DNA from: Cladocopium goreaui
Taxonomy: Eukaryota > Sar > Dinophyceae > Suessiales > Symbiodiniaceae
DNA length: 64,000 bases
Assembly (NCBI GenBank): GCA_947184155.2
Contig: CAMXCT020001013.1
Location: 686,001 to 750,000 of the forward strand
Direction: 5' to 3'
Part shown: positions 1 through 11,096 of the stretch, one piece after another
Position numbering within the stretch: the stretch's first letter is position 1
Layout of the letters: every line of letters starts with the position of its first letter
Program-made: the position numbers and the translations under genes
Notes under the pieces: generated by a model
Databases searched by the model: none
What the model was told of the DNA's origin: nothing
What the model saw: the letters and a program-made list of their open reading frames with translations, nothing else

Positions 1-96
1 CTTTTCGTGGAGTTTCCCATCCACAGCTTCTGCCGCAGCAATGAGCCCCTGCGAAAGGCACTCTTCTTCTCGCTTCTCGGCGTGTTTGCTCCACTC
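1..96 (-). CDS. Coiled-coil protein, exon (runs off left edge)
   Basis: Open 32-codon stretch beginning right after an AG (CTAG|GAGTGG) and continuing past the window edge. It reads EWSKHAEKREEECLSQGLIA and onward, a charged, helix-favouring sequence. It is in phase 0 with the preceding tiny exon at 1970-2020 if that exon uses a GA donor. A second frame is also open, so the reading rests on the coiled-coil character shared with the upstream exons. Product unknown. Confidence 0.5.
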
Positions 97-1969
97 CTAG
101 ATCGGGGGCATCGGCAACTTGTTTTTTCAGGGCGGCTTCACATTATTGGGTTGTAGGAAAACAACGTAATGAAATGCAGCTGAACTGCATGATAAATAGT
201 GTTTTCAACACAACAGCAGGTATTTGAAACTTGCGGCAATCCTAGCCACCATTTCGAGTGAGCGACGTGAGGTCGTTATAAAATCACTTGCAAATGGATC
301 ATCAAGTTGCGTATTGAAACATCATGAAACATGAACGCATATAGTTGTGTCGCGAAATATTGAAACATCATGAAACATATGGGGGTTTCCTGAAATGGGG
401 TTGTACCTCGAAATCGTCAATTTTAAGTTTAATAGGATTTTCCATTAGAAACCATCTATTTTGGGGTACCCCCATTTATGGAAACCCACATATTGAAGCA
501 TCAAGACTGAAACATCTGGTTGACATCCACCTGAAAGGCGCTTTTTTTCCAGTGATGTTAGGTGGTTTGTAACCCTCACTAACTATAGATATACCTACCA
601 TAGACCGTATATAGTTACAATTAATCTATTACCTAGTCATCCACCGACTTGGCTCACTATGAAACACCACCTTGTAACCTGACCATGCAGAAATGCAAAA
701 CCATCTCTGATAAAACGGGCACCAAATGGGATAATTAAATATGACCATCTTAGACACCAATGTTGCAAAGAACACAATCCACATTTCAAACAACGCATCA
801 TCTACCAATGGGGGACTTTTCATTGCATCACAAAAGGATATATCATCCTCTGATGGATTTTCCACAAGAAAAATCGAAGGCAATGGCCGCGGCCATCAAC
901 ATCAACAACATATCGATCGTAAGCGACCAGTTCTATCAAGACACCAGTTATAAATATCTAGATATATGATATATCTAGGTAGGTATTAGGACAAGTCACT
1001 TGAACAACTATAGCTCACAAGTTTCAACTATTTAGATGTTCAACTTCCGCTGGGCATGCGGGTTGGTCCGCTGTCTGACAAGCAAGGCTTGGGGGCTTGG
1101 GCAGGAAGGTCGACCAAGGACGCGACTTGCCAACTTCCTCAACATGAGGTGCCATTATCTGCTCTGTGGCTGTGGCATCTAAGTTGTAGAAACCCGTTTT
1201 TCTCTCAGCATGCCTGTTGCATCCCTGCGCTTCTGGTATGCCCAACTTGCTCCAGCTTTTCCGTAATGCTGTGATCAAAAATCTTGAAAGCATGCCAGGG
1301 TCTGAAGTTTTGGAACGATTCAATGATCTCATGCTAAATCAACAGCCAATGTTTTGATATTCGTTAAAAGTAGAAACAAGGATAACACGTTATCAAAAAC
1401 AACGACATGGTTTGGTTGCCTAACAGCTGTGAATCAAAGCCTGAACTGGCACAGGAACTGTTGGCTAAGCTGGTGAACATAAATCCAGGAACTGTTGAGT
1501 TTATGGTATAGATATATTATATCTATAGTTAATGGGTTATAAACCAACAAACAAAACTGGGAAAAAACCTTGTATACTTGGACGGTTTGATTTAATCCCC
1601 ACTTCTAGATTACATTATATATATATAACACATGTCTGAAATCCTTAGGGAAAATACAACAATTTTGGTGGTTAAAGCTGCCATTAGAATACATGGTGCA
1701 ATGTGGGTCTGCCCCGCCTAGTTATATGCTGGTTGATAAACCCATGTGGACAAATCTACGATAAAGCTTTCCGAAAATCATCGTAAACCAAACTAAAACA
1801 GATTGATCCACATTCATTTTAATAGGATGTTTCATTAGAAACCATCTATTTTGGGGTACCATTTATGGAAACCCACATACAGATTGATCGCCTAGTGATG
1901 AAACCAACATCAACTAAGCTACACAGCAACTTACCTCGAAAACAAACAGCTCGCCACCGGAAGGGGCTC
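97..1969. other. Intron-like AT-rich stretch with element remnants
   Basis: No convincing exon. It holds a family E inverted-repeat element (377-493), a half copy near 1818-1885, a short duplicated GAAACATCATGAAACAT motif near 325-376, and a stretch at 1024-1330 that is open on the minus strand but has no clear splice context. Confidence 0.4.
377..493. mobile_element. Family E TIR element
   Basis: Terminal inverted repeats: ATATGGGGGTTTCCTGAAAT at the left, and at the right a sequence reading TATGGAAACCCACATA with GGGGTACCCCC inside. Related copies are at 22335-22437 and 39901-40019. Short, non-coding, so a MITE-like element is inferred. Confidence 0.5.
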
Positions 1970-2020
1970 CTTCCGGGCGAGGCGAGCATGCTCCAGCTTT
2001 CTCTGAAGGGCGACGACCTC
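1970..2020 (-). CDS. Coiled-coil protein, micro-exon
   Basis: Seventeen codons, EVVALQRKLEHARLARK, flanked by acceptor CATCCAG and donor AAG|GAGCCC (GA type). The frame stays open to a canonical GAG|GTAAGT donor at 1935, so a longer 86-bp exon form is possible. The short form keeps phase 0 with its neighbours at 2281 and 96. Heptad-like Leu spacing suggests a coiled coil. Confidence 0.55.
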
Positions 2021-2280
2021 CTGGATGGAATCATGGTGGTATATGGTGAGTACATACACAAGGTGAAATATATGGTGAGAATGTGTGAATATTATTTGAT
2101 AAACATGAAATAAGTAATGCTTCCATCCATGATAATATATCAAGTAATGCTAAATATGTGTTTTACTGATAGTAATGATATATGCATACTGATTAGTCCT
2201 ACATTCCAAAACATATGATGGCCATTCAACACTTTAACAACAAAAAATGATGGTATGAAACCAACATAAACCAACCATAC

Positions 2281-2310
2281 CTCGGGCATGATTGAAACTG
2301 ACAGCTGGCC
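2281..2310 (-). CDS. Coiled-coil protein, possible 10-codon exon
   Basis: Ten codons GQLSVSIMPE between acceptor TTCTGAG and donor GAG|GTATGG. Phase 0 on both sides fits the neighbouring exons at 3061 and 1970. Weak because of its length. Confidence 0.35.
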
Positions 2311-2400
2311 CTCAGAACTTAGCAGCTGGCCCTTGCGCTTTATCATCCAGTGCTCCGGCCATTTACCAGTTTCACATGGTTAGACATGGGGGTATCATTC

Positions 2401-2598
2401 CTGGTTGGTGCTTGAGCCAGCCCTCTGAAAAATGATGGAGTGAAAGTCAATGGGAAGGATGACATCCCATGTATAGTTGGTTATTTAAGATGGTTACTGC
2501 AAGATAACTGGTTATTGCACATATTTTTGGAAACCACCAACCAAGCCACCAACCAGATATTGTGGAAAATAAAATTCAAGTTCCAAACCACCAACCAG
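2401..2598 (+). mobile_element. Family A TIR element, enlarged copy
   Basis: Begins CTGGTTGGTG and ends CCACCAACCAG, flanked by ATTC on both sides (4-bp target-site duplication). About 90 bp longer than other copies because of an internal partial duplication that contains a second CCACCAACCA motif. Confidence 0.75.
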
Positions 2599-2819
2599 AT
2601 TCCATAAAGGTGATGACTTATACCGGACCTATACCGGATTTTTTCGGGCCACAACTGTATGGAATATCCCCAATTCATCAAGTATATAAGTGAATTATAC
2701 ACCTCGTGACCACTCACAATAGGGCATTCAATGCCCAACTTAGTGATGGTTGACTCCAAACATGGACCCTAAACGGTTCGGGGTCTTCAACATGTTCATC
2801 CATACTTGGAAGCGCAGTT

Positions 2820-2930
2820 CCAAATATAATTATATATAATAATAATATATATTAATATGTGTATATATATATAATTATATATTAATATGTATATGTATAT
2901 ATATATAATTATATATATATATCTTTATCT
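2820..2930. repeat. AT-dinucleotide microsatellite
   Basis: Runs of ATATATAT and AATTATATAT with short interruptions; non-coding. Confidence 0.9.
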
Positions 2931-3060
2931 ACAGTATAGGGCTCACATATCCCAACAAACATGAAGTTTAAACTCCCATGGTTGTACCCTCAACTGCACC
3001 CCAACAGCCGATTTGGGGATCCCAGATCTACATCCAGATGCACCGTGGCAGCCGTGGCAC

Positions 3061-3111
3061 CTGCTCCTTTTCGTGCAGCTGCCTTCGCTTGGCACCCAGC
3101 TCATTCTCCGC
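3061..3111 (-). CDS. Coiled-coil protein, micro-exon
   Basis: Seventeen codons AENELGAKRRQLHEKEQ between acceptor GTGCAG and donor CAG|GTGCCA. Phase 0 at both ends. Highly charged and helix-prone; fits directly after the 4297-4341 exon in a continuous coiled coil. Confidence 0.65.
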
Positions 3112-4296
3112 CTGCACGCTGGGGATCTTTGGACATTTACAGTCCATGTGTAGCCATGTGTAGCCTCGGCAACAAAATGGAAACAAACCGCAAACCACTT
3201 TTGGGGGAGAAATCACTAGTAAGCTCACATGGGGTCAATAAACCAGTATGTATGTTTGTTGGGAACCATAGGTTGTTAGCTCGCTATACCAAACTTTACC
3301 CACTTTTGTTGGGAGAAATTCTGTTGACCTTGACCAATCGCAAGGTTAGTCTTAGTCAATTCCGAGCAGGATGAATCCAAGCCAGAAATCACGAGATCTG
3401 ACTATACAAAGGTACATAGTACAGACAAATATGAAAACAAAACTGTTATAATAAGGCAAAGAAACAAATAACACCGATTATGATGACGATATATGAAATT
3501 AGACATTAAAAACCCACATGCCATATACGTGACACAAACCAACAAAACAAATATACAAATGTTGGTTAAAAAGCTATTGTTTCCCATGTTTGATGGTTCA
3601 ACCATGCTGAAACCCCGATGTTTGATTATAAATTATAAACCCACCATGTTCGACTACAGATTCATTGTTCAAGCCTTTATCATAAGATACCCATGCTGGC
3701 TATCCAAGCTATCAGCCAATGTAAATTCCAAATGAACCGTGTTCAAAAGCCTCTGTCGTCCCATTCTACTACATGGCTCATAGGGATGTCCATAGCGGAT
3801 TACACACAACCTTACTAATCTATATGGAATATGGTGACACATGATGACTATCAACTTCGCAATTCCTCATGAACCCAACACATATGATCTTCAAAATAAC
3901 TGCTACGATCATTTCATATCAATCCCCCAGTCATCACCATTTTTGTAGGTGGTATAAACCTATAAACCATTCCCAGTCATGGGTGGTAAATATGACATTG
4001 TTTTACCCATATTGTATATCCAAATCCCATGAACATCACCATTTTTGTTGGTTAAATCCCACATGTTGTGGTTAAAATAGCCAGTTGTTTCCTACTTTTC
4101 ATGGTTACACCACCATTCTTCACCATATTTCACCATTTTTCATGGTCAAGCCACCATTTTTCATGGTGAAATGCCCATACAAATCCCATAAAATCATATA
4201 AAATCCCATTATATAAAACCACCATTTTTGTTGGTTAAATCTCATTAAAACCACCATTTTTCGTCCCATGGTTTCCCACAGTGGTTGCATCGCCGC

Positions 4297-4341
4297 CTCC
4301 AGGGTGCGCCGATGTGCCTCCCGACGGTCCGCGGCCAGCTC
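4297..4341 (-). CDS. Coiled-coil protein, micro-exon
   Basis: Fifteen codons ELAADRREAHRRTLE between acceptor GCTCAG and a GC donor (GAG|GCGGCG). Phase 0 at both ends. Base composition is much richer in G+C than the flanking introns. Confidence 0.65.
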
Positions 4342-4830
4342 CTGAGCGCCAGGTTGGCGAAGTTGGGGGATAGATAGTTGGATCAACTAGGGCTTATGCT
4401 ATAAATACATTGTATATAAATGATCTGTGTATAACTAAAAAAATGTGTATAAATAGATCTGAAAAAAATGTGTATAAATCTGTGTATAACTATAAATAGA
4501 TCATAAATGTGTATAACTAAAAAAAAACTTGTGAAAATATCTTTAAATAGCTTTAGATGGTATAAACCAAGTACTATAGATTATCGTAGCAATTGCTAGC
4601 CCGACGGTGTATGGATTAAACACATTAAGAATCACAAACAACTTCTGCCAAATGGAACAGATATGCCGGTCCCTTTCCCCAACGATGGTGAATCTTGGAT
4701 ACCTGCTAAAAAAATGCTCAAAAACAGAAACATTTTACCACGGATCGCAAAAAATAAAAAAGTACGCAAGATTGCGCAAGTATCTAACCAAGGTTAACCC
4801 AGTAACACTCGCGGCTTCAACGCATCATCT

Positions 4831-4959
4831 CTGGTTGGTGGTATACCTACCCCTCTGAAAAATGAATAAAATTAACATGATGGAGTTTGTCAGTTAGGAT
4901 TATGACATATTATGACATTCCCAACTGAATGGGACAAACACTTCCAAACCACCAACCAG
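4831..4959 (+). mobile_element. Family A TIR element
   Basis: CTGGTTGGTGGTAT at the left end, AACCACCAACCAG at the right end, with internal CCCCTCTGAAAAAT. Flanks ATCT and ATCA give an imperfect 4-bp duplication. Confidence 0.75.
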
Positions 4960-5020
4960 ATCACCATAATATTCCCATTGTTCTTGGTTTATAGCCTATT
5001 AACTACTATTAACCATCACT

Positions 5021-5137
5021 CTGGGTAAATTATAATATTTCACTAACCTGAATAGTTCGGCCATTTTGGGATGATTCCCCTTACTAACTATGATTCCAGT
5101 GAGGGAGAACAGTGAGGTCGTTATAATTTACCGAGAT
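5021..5137. mobile_element. Family D TIR element
   Basis: Starts CTGGGTAAATTATAA and ends TTATAATTTACC, with internal CAGTGAGGTCG. Homologous to 38076-38189 and 39618-39735. Confidence 0.6.
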
Positions 5138-5175
5138 CACTATTAATATGACACATCCAACGTGGTCAGCCGCTC

Positions 5176-5211
5176 CTCGATCTTTTTGGACAGGTCCTCG
5201 ATCTTCCGGTC
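5176..5211 (-). CDS. Coiled-coil protein, micro-exon
   Basis: Twelve codons DRKIEDLSKKIE following acceptor CCAACAG and ending at a GA donor (GAG|GAGCGG). The open frame runs on into the intron (ERLTTLDV), so the donor is uncertain, but the chosen one keeps phase 0 with 4297-4341. Joined exons give an uninterrupted charged heptad pattern. Confidence 0.6.
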
Positions 5212-6379
5212 CTGTTGGGTTACCCCCTGCCGCAGCTTCACGTAAAAGGTGGTTGATGGGTTCCACTGCTGGTTCCGTCATTTTTGTTGATGTTTTTTGG
5301 TGAAAAGGTTGGATAATCTAAGTCGAATCTAAGTTTTGATATGATTTACGTGTTGATATTTTTTGGGAAATCACCCGTTTGTGAACAAAGCTTGTTCGTA
5401 AATCCGTCGTGGGACCGTGGGTATTGGTTTCAACCATGTTCGTTCGTGGTTTCAACCCATCCCAAAGAATATGTTCGTCATTGGAGGATCATCATGCCGT
5501 GCTGAAAAGAGAGGTCTGGGGATACAACTTTCTATGACTTTAAAAATTAAATAGTAACTAGTAGTGGAATTCTTCAAAGGACAGACCAATGTGAACCACA
5601 TTGCTCAATGAAAAATCGGGGGGGTTCTCAGTCCCTGGAGTGATTGTTTTGTCTCGTTGGCCAAGGAGGCATGGTGGTTTACATGACCTGGTCTTTCAGG
5701 GACCCTGGTGTTCTCTCTCAAAAAGCCAGCTCCTTGGCAGTCAAAGCAAGTTGAAGCCTCGGGCATTGCTTTTTTGGAAGGAGTGGATGGGGATATCAAT
5801 CGGGAAAACAATGGACATGTTCACAATCTCGTTGCCACAAGAATCGGGAGTCCCTGGGTGATCCACTTCCAAAACGTTCGTCAAAACACAGGATCAATAT
5901 CTTGCTAGAGATGGCTTTGATGGTGGGTTTGAGAAACCAACCAAAGCTGTTGACAAACCAAATAGTGACAGGTTTACCATGGTTTACCATCTGTTGAAAC
6001 CCTTTCTTCTTCCATATCTATGTGGCTACCTGAAACCAGAATAATCTTGTAGCCTTGTACTTTTTTGATCTACAAAAAGGAGGTCAACTCTTTGTCCATC
6101 CAAGATGAGGATTGCAGGATGTATTGCAGGGCTTCTTAATAACACCACAAAGGTCCAAGGTCTCGACTCTTTGGCTTCCTTGGACTTTTGCCTCAATTCA
6201 TCACCTCAAATTGGGAAAAATGACACAACTATGACAGTCAATAGATGCTATCTTCAAGCTGCAGCTTGCTGTCTTCTCTCTCCATCACTTTTTTGCCACA
6301 CACCAAACCATAGAAGAAGCATGAAGAAGCACCGACAACTGTAGCTATAGCACTTTCTCCACTCAGCCCCGCACGTACC

Positions 6380-6720
6380 ATGTCCAACTTGGACGCCAAG
6401 CGCAGATCTCTCTGCCTCCGGTCCTCACAGCCCGGTGCCACCGCAGGCCCTGGCGTCCAGCCCCCAGGTGTGGCTGCCTTTTTGGGCGTGGGCTGCGTGG
6501 CCGGCGTGGACCAGGTCCGGGGGCTGCCACAGCGGGCCGACAGCGGCACCCGGTTCTCCTTCTCGTCGCGGCCGCGCGCAGGGGTCGGGGTGCGGGTGAA
6601 GGGAGGGGACAGGGGGGAGAGGTTGCTCTCCAACTTCTCCTCCTCCGCGCTTTCTGACCTTGGGAATGGCTTGGAGCTGCTGTTGTTTGAGGATCTTGGA
6701 AATTGGGCACTGCGAAAAAA
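6380..6720 (-). CDS. Low-complexity Pro/Ser/Thr-rich exon beside an STPGR exon
   Basis: GC-rich block open in several minus frames. The best frame reads SAEEEKLESNLSPLSPPFTR, then a stretch rich in TP and PG pairs including ATPGGWTPGPAVAPG. The TPG/PGP pairs resemble sperm-tail PG-rich repeats, and the next exon upstream carries a clear one. It follows an acceptor-like TTTTTTCGCAG near 6711. Exact frame and borders are uncertain because two other frames are also open. Confidence 0.5.
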
Positions 6721-6850
6721 GTCCAAGTGACAGGTTGAGTTCAACATCGCAACATATCGCAACTACCAATTTCAGCTGCCCATGAATCAGTGAATCCATG
6801 TGAATCCCCATGTCCACCAATGCGACGCCAAGGTACCACCGTTCCGAGAC

Positions 6851-6983
6851 CTCCAGAATAGCGCCCTTGCCATCCACGGCGGAGGGCAGATGATAGGCTC
6901 CGGGGCCCGGGGTGGGGTCTTCGATCAAGCGATCCTTCTCAAAGCGTTCGGCGCTCTGTTTGCTGAACATGTTCTTCCAGGCC
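6851..6983 (-). CDS. STPGR (sperm-tail PG-rich, SHIPPO-like) repeat exon
   Basis: 133-bp exon, acceptor TGGTAG and donor GAG|GTCTCG. Its translation includes ERFEKDRLIEDPTPGPGAYH; the PTPGPGAY core is the hallmark of the STPGR/SHIPPO family, whose members associate with flagellar or cortical microtubules. That role is family knowledge; only the motif is seen here. The gene continues into 6380-6720. Confidence 0.7.
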
Positions 6984-8753
6984 CTACCAGCGGCGCAAAG
7001 GGAGTGTCTTTTTGTATGAAAAGATTTGGGATGATTTGGGAAAAAAAGCAAACTGCCTTGGAAATGGCTGGAATCTCCAAGAACATCACTTTGAAATTAT
7101 GATGTCGGCAGGATTCTGAAGAGCTTAACAAATCAGAGGGTGGAGGGTGAAGCAGAGATACATTGAGACAGTGAACTGTCAACCAAAACGTGAGGCTCCT
7201 GGGAGCAGTGAAATTCACGAGCCGCAGCGCTGGTCAAGGGTTAAGTTGGCTGGTTTCGAAATCGCTACACTGACCAGTGGCTGTGGGATCTTGCAGGAAA
7301 ACAATAGCTGAGGCATGCTGGCACGGAATCATGTGATACGTTTTCCACTATTCCTGACCTCTAGTGATATAGTGTAAAAAAACATGTGTCAGGGTTGTCA
7401 GGCTAGCTGGTCTGTTATGTTCATCCTATGTCAATCTGTTGCATTGTCTTCACAATCTTTGAGCCCCAAGCTACTGCAAAGGCTGTCTCGGAAGTACAGT
7501 ATCTCGGCGACCGGTGCTGTGATCTGACTCCTCTTGGTGGAAGGAGCAACAACGGACTGTTCAAGTTTTGGACTCAACGATTTTCACCGAATCCGAAATG
7601 ACCCATGCAAACATATTATAATTATATGTAAATAAACTGCTTATTCTATATTGGGTGTGCCCAAAATGAGGCATAGCAAGAAAACAACAGTTTAAATGGG
7701 AACAATAAAAGATACACCATTGGATTTGTTAGGGTGTCAACGGGCGCGCTCGTCTCGGAAATTCATCTGTTCCAACCGTTCATATTAAAAACCCCAGAAA
7801 CCGTGGTGGAACATAGGGGGTGAAACCACGTATTTTGGACATGTTCAGACCATGGAATGAGGGTGTTTGATTTGCTGTTTAATATGAATGGGGGATAGAA
7901 ATAAATATATGACTAAACAATAACATTAATCAATCTTCTATCCACAAGCAATTTACCGCCTTGCGATCTATCCTGGCACTGGACAATTTCCAAATTCATA
8001 TCCATTTACTATGAGTCCAACATGGGGTAGCAGTGAACCACAACATAAACTGTAATGTTTACTGTCAAAACATCTATCTATTGTTTGGGGATGATGATTT
8101 AAATTCAAACTCTAACCGATATTTAACTCCTGGTTTCTGGACGCGTGGGACACACTCCCATTTTGCAAGTTCCATGATGAATTGCCAAAGGATCACAGCA
8201 TCTTCCCCATGTTTATCTCATTGGTGGTTTCAACCATCTTGAAACATATGAGTTCGTCAGGTTGGATCATGTTGGATCCATCATCCCAACTATTGAGGAA
8301 ATCAAAAATCGTCCAAACCACCAACCAGTTATGTTTGTTGGTTAAAGCAAAACAACATGTTCTGGTCAACGCCCCCCTTTCTGACGACCGTTTTCAAAGG
8401 GGTTCCCGGGCATCCTTCACCACCCGTGCGAAGTCCAACACTTCATGGGAATACCGACTTAGCTACCAGCTAACATTAATCACATACATCAAACGATCCT
8501 GGTTGGCTAAATCTTGATGCCTGATCTCTAATCACAATTGTTTGACACTTAAATCCCACATTTTCTGGTTCAAATAGCCAGTTGTTTCCTACGTTTCATG
8601 GTTAAACGCTTAAACCACCATTTTTCACCATATTTCACCATTTTTCATGGTCAAACCACCATTTTTCACCATATTTCACCATTTTTCATGGTTTCACCAT
8701 TTTTCACGGTGAAATGACCGCGTTGCGGTTGTTGAAAAAGGTCGCGACCACAC
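6984..8753. other. Intronic or intergenic AT-rich stretch
   Basis: Contains one family A element (8217-8328) and a short possible minus exon near 8395-8447 whose best reading is LDFARVVK. No other coding signal seen. Confidence 0.4.
8217..8328 (+). mobile_element. Family A TIR element
   Basis: Left end CTCATTGGTGGTTTCAACC (two changes from consensus), right end CCACCAACCAG, flanked by TTAT on both sides (4-bp target-site duplication). Confidence 0.75.
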
Positions 8754-8798
8754 CTTCTGGGCCGCCTCGACCTCGATGGGTCCAATGGCCATGTGCAC
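8754..8798 (-). CDS. Micro-exon, unknown gene
   Basis: Fifteen codons VHMAIGPIEVEAAQK between acceptor GGTGCAG and donor AAG|GTGTGG, phase 0 at both ends. Could belong to the STPGR gene or the coiled-coil gene downstream. Product not recognised. Confidence 0.55.
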
Positions 8799-8937
8799 CT
8801 GCACCAATTTGGGATGGTGGAAACCCTATAAATAATGGGATGTTTACCATCTATCAACTGGTAATTCCATTTTGTTGATGCTTTTTAGTGAACAAGTTGG
8901 GGAATCTAAGTTTTGATTTGATCTATATACCCTCTGG

Positions 8938-9020
8938 TAAACTTTCACCTGACTATGGAAAGATCCACCATTTTCAATGGGGAAATCCACTATTTCGACT
9001 GGGTCATTTTCAATAGCGAA
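8938..9020. mobile_element. Family B element, partial
   Basis: Left end TACCCTCTGGTAAACTT followed by family B-like ACTATGGAAAGATCCACC; no clear right end. Confidence 0.4.
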
Positions 9021-9413
9021 CTGTGAAATGGCTTACTGGTGCGAAACGCAGGGAGTGGATGGGAATGGGGGAATGGGATTATCATTGATAGTTATCGTGG
9101 ATCATTCCCGAAAATTCCCTACAAAGCACAAGTAAGATAATGGGATGTTTACCATCTATCAACTGGTGCTTCGGATTTCGCTGGCCCGTCCACAGTATTT
9201 CTTTACTTTTTGTATGTATGTACAAGTGTTTGAAAAATAGGGCACCATTGGCACCATGTTTTCTGTTTACACCATGTTTGTAAGGGTCTTTACTATAAGC
9301 AAGTGTTTTTACTACGTTTTACACTGATTTTGGTGATTTTGGGGAATTTTACTATTTATAGACGTTTTACTAAGTGTTTTCGTAATACGTATGTTTTACA
9401 CTGGGGAATTTAT

Positions 9414-9470
9414 TATATATATGTATATATATATATATACTGTATATATATATATTATATGTGCATCATT
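9414..9470. repeat. AT microsatellite
   Basis: TATATATGTATATATATATA-type repeat; non-coding. Confidence 0.85.
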
Positions 9471-9842
9471 GTGCATCACACTTAGTAAATGGTTTAAGCT
9501 GTTTACAATCCCATATAAAAGTGGGAAATTAAAGGGTAGTAATTGTATTGTTTTTATTACTATCCCATGGCTATCCCAGTATTATCCCAGTGTTATCACT
9601 ATCATTAAACAGTTAATACCACAAATGTTACTACAGTAATTATAATCTTTTACTATTTTTTGATTATACCGTTATTATCCGTATCAAAACCTTTTCCAGA
9701 AAATGTAGAACACAAACGGTCGGTCAGACATTCTTGATCTTTTGAAGACCTATGGAGGTATCATTCAAATGCCCGGTAAATCCAATAATGTGGGGAAAAA
9801 TTACTTTACTTCGTGTGATCCCCACCATGACATTTATACATA

Positions 9843-10266
9843 TTCTTACTGGCACATCTTCTGGCATTCTATCTGACATATCTTCTGACATTCTATTCTG
9901 GCATTCTATCTGGCATATCTTCTGGCATATCTTCTGGCATTCATCTCTATCTGACATATCTTCTGACATTCTATTTGGCATTCTATCTGGCATATCTTCT
10001 GGCATATCTTCTGGCATTCTATCTGGCAAATCTTCTGGCATTCTATCTGGCATATCTTCTGGCATTCTATCTGACATATCTTCTGGCATTCTATCTGGCA
10101 TTCTATCTGGCATATCTTCTGGCATATATTCTGACATATTTCTGGCATTCTATCTGGCATTCTATCTGGCATTCTATCTGGCATTCTATCTGGAATTCTT
10201 CTGGCATATCTATCTGGCATATCTTCTGGCATTCTACCTGGCAAATCTTCTGGCACTCTATCTGAC
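9843..10266. repeat. 12-bp tandem array (TCTATCTGGCAT type)
   Basis: Alternating TTCTATCTGGCA and TATCTTCTGGCA units, about 35 in total with a few changes. The period is a multiple of three, so all frames look like tetrapeptide repeats (for example MPED/MPDR on the minus strand). Confidence 0.9.
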
Positions 10267-10282
10267 ATTTTATCTTCCTACA

Positions 10283-10470
10283 TGAGGTCCGGCAGGGAAC
10301 ACTTGGCGTGGATACTCGCGGTTGAGGTCCGGCAGGGAACACTGGGCGTGGCTGGTCGTGGTTGAGGTCCGGCAGGGAACACTGGGCGTGGCTGGTCGTG
10401 GTTGAGGTCCGGCAGGGAACACTGGGCGTGGATGGTCGTGGTTGAGGTCCGGCAGAGAACACTGTGGATC
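10283..10470. repeat. 40-bp tandem array
   Basis: Four to five copies of a unit beginning GAGGTCCGGCAGGGAACACT and ending GGTCGTGGTT. Alignable with the 41-bp array at 45480-45673 on the other strand. Confidence 0.9.
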
Positions 10471-10479
10471 GCGGGTCGC

Positions 10480-10622
10480 AGTTGGACGAGGACGACGAGG
10501 ACGACGAGGACGACGAGGACGACGAGGACGACAAGGATGACAAGGAGGACGAGGAGGAGGAGGAGAGGAGGACGAGGCAGGAGGAGGCGGAGGAGGAGGA
10601 GCAGGAGGAGGAGGAGGAGGCA
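10480..10622. repeat. GAC then GAG trinucleotide tract
   Basis: GACGAGGACGAC passing into GAGGAGGAGG; simple repeat. Confidence 0.9.
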
Positions 10623-10763
10623 ACTGACATAAAATCTAACAACCCTCACCTGGCAGGTGGGGAACAATGTCATAAATCACCCATTTTGGGAATGGTAACC
10701 AGACCACCTATAAACATGGTGATAAATTTGGGGGATGCTTTATGACATACTTACTTTTTTCCC

Positions 10764-10898
10764 ACAAGGTGGTGCCCCCCCCAGTTATAAATTGGTTGTA
10801 ATCCCATTAATTATAGATATATCACCAACAAAAACCATAGTGACATTGGAGTTATGTGAACCCCAACTTAGCGATTCCGAACTGGGGCACCACCTTGC
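10764..10898 (+). mobile_element. Family C TIR element
   Basis: ACAAGGTGGTGCCCCCCCC at the left and GGGGCACCACCTTG at the right; internal ATAGATATATC and CATTGGAGTTATGT. Matches 43065-43194. Confidence 0.7.
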
Positions 10899-11040
10899 AC
10901 ATTATATAACTATAGATAATATATCAATTATAGATAATATATCACCTATTATATATTATATATAATATATCACCTATAAACCATAGCTATTTTCGTTGCT
11001 TAACGATGCATTAAAGCGCCATCTTTTTCTCTCCGACAGG

Positions 11041-11096
11041 TCATGGCGTCGAAGTCGTACTGGACGCCCGTGAGGCGTTCGGAAGCCTGGCGTTGG
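11041..11096 (-). CDS. Short exon, coiled-coil/Tudor-like gene
   Basis: Follows acceptor AACGCCAG. One frame reads ASERLTGVQYDFDAMT. The frame in phase with the exon at 12360 instead reads LPNASRASSTTSTP then a stop, which would make this the last exon. I cannot decide between them, and an extra exon may lie between. Confidence 0.4.

Larger units (their letters stand above)
9797..10669 (-). repeat. Composite dispersed repeat, copy 1
   Basis: A unit with conserved ends and three internal tandem arrays. The left end AAATTACTTTACTTCG and right end CACCTGGCAGGTGGGGAA match, in inverted orientation, the unit at 45280-45923. In between lie a 12-bp array, a 40-bp array and a GAC/GAG trinucleotide tract, in the same order as in the other copy. 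Just inside one end both copies can be read as INxMVGITRSKVI in the same minus-sense frame. The internal array lengths are not consistently multiples of three, so a protein is unlikely. Whether it is a mobile element is inference from the shared ends and inverted placement. Confidence 0.7.

Noticed and set aside
6105..6344. Plus-strand open frame of 79 codons
   Set aside because: No splice context or domain; lies beside a minus-strand exon and is composition-driven.
9724..10285. Frames with MPDRMPED or FYLAYLLA repeats
   Set aside because: 12-bp array read in different frames; no unique sequence except the short conserved end noted separately.
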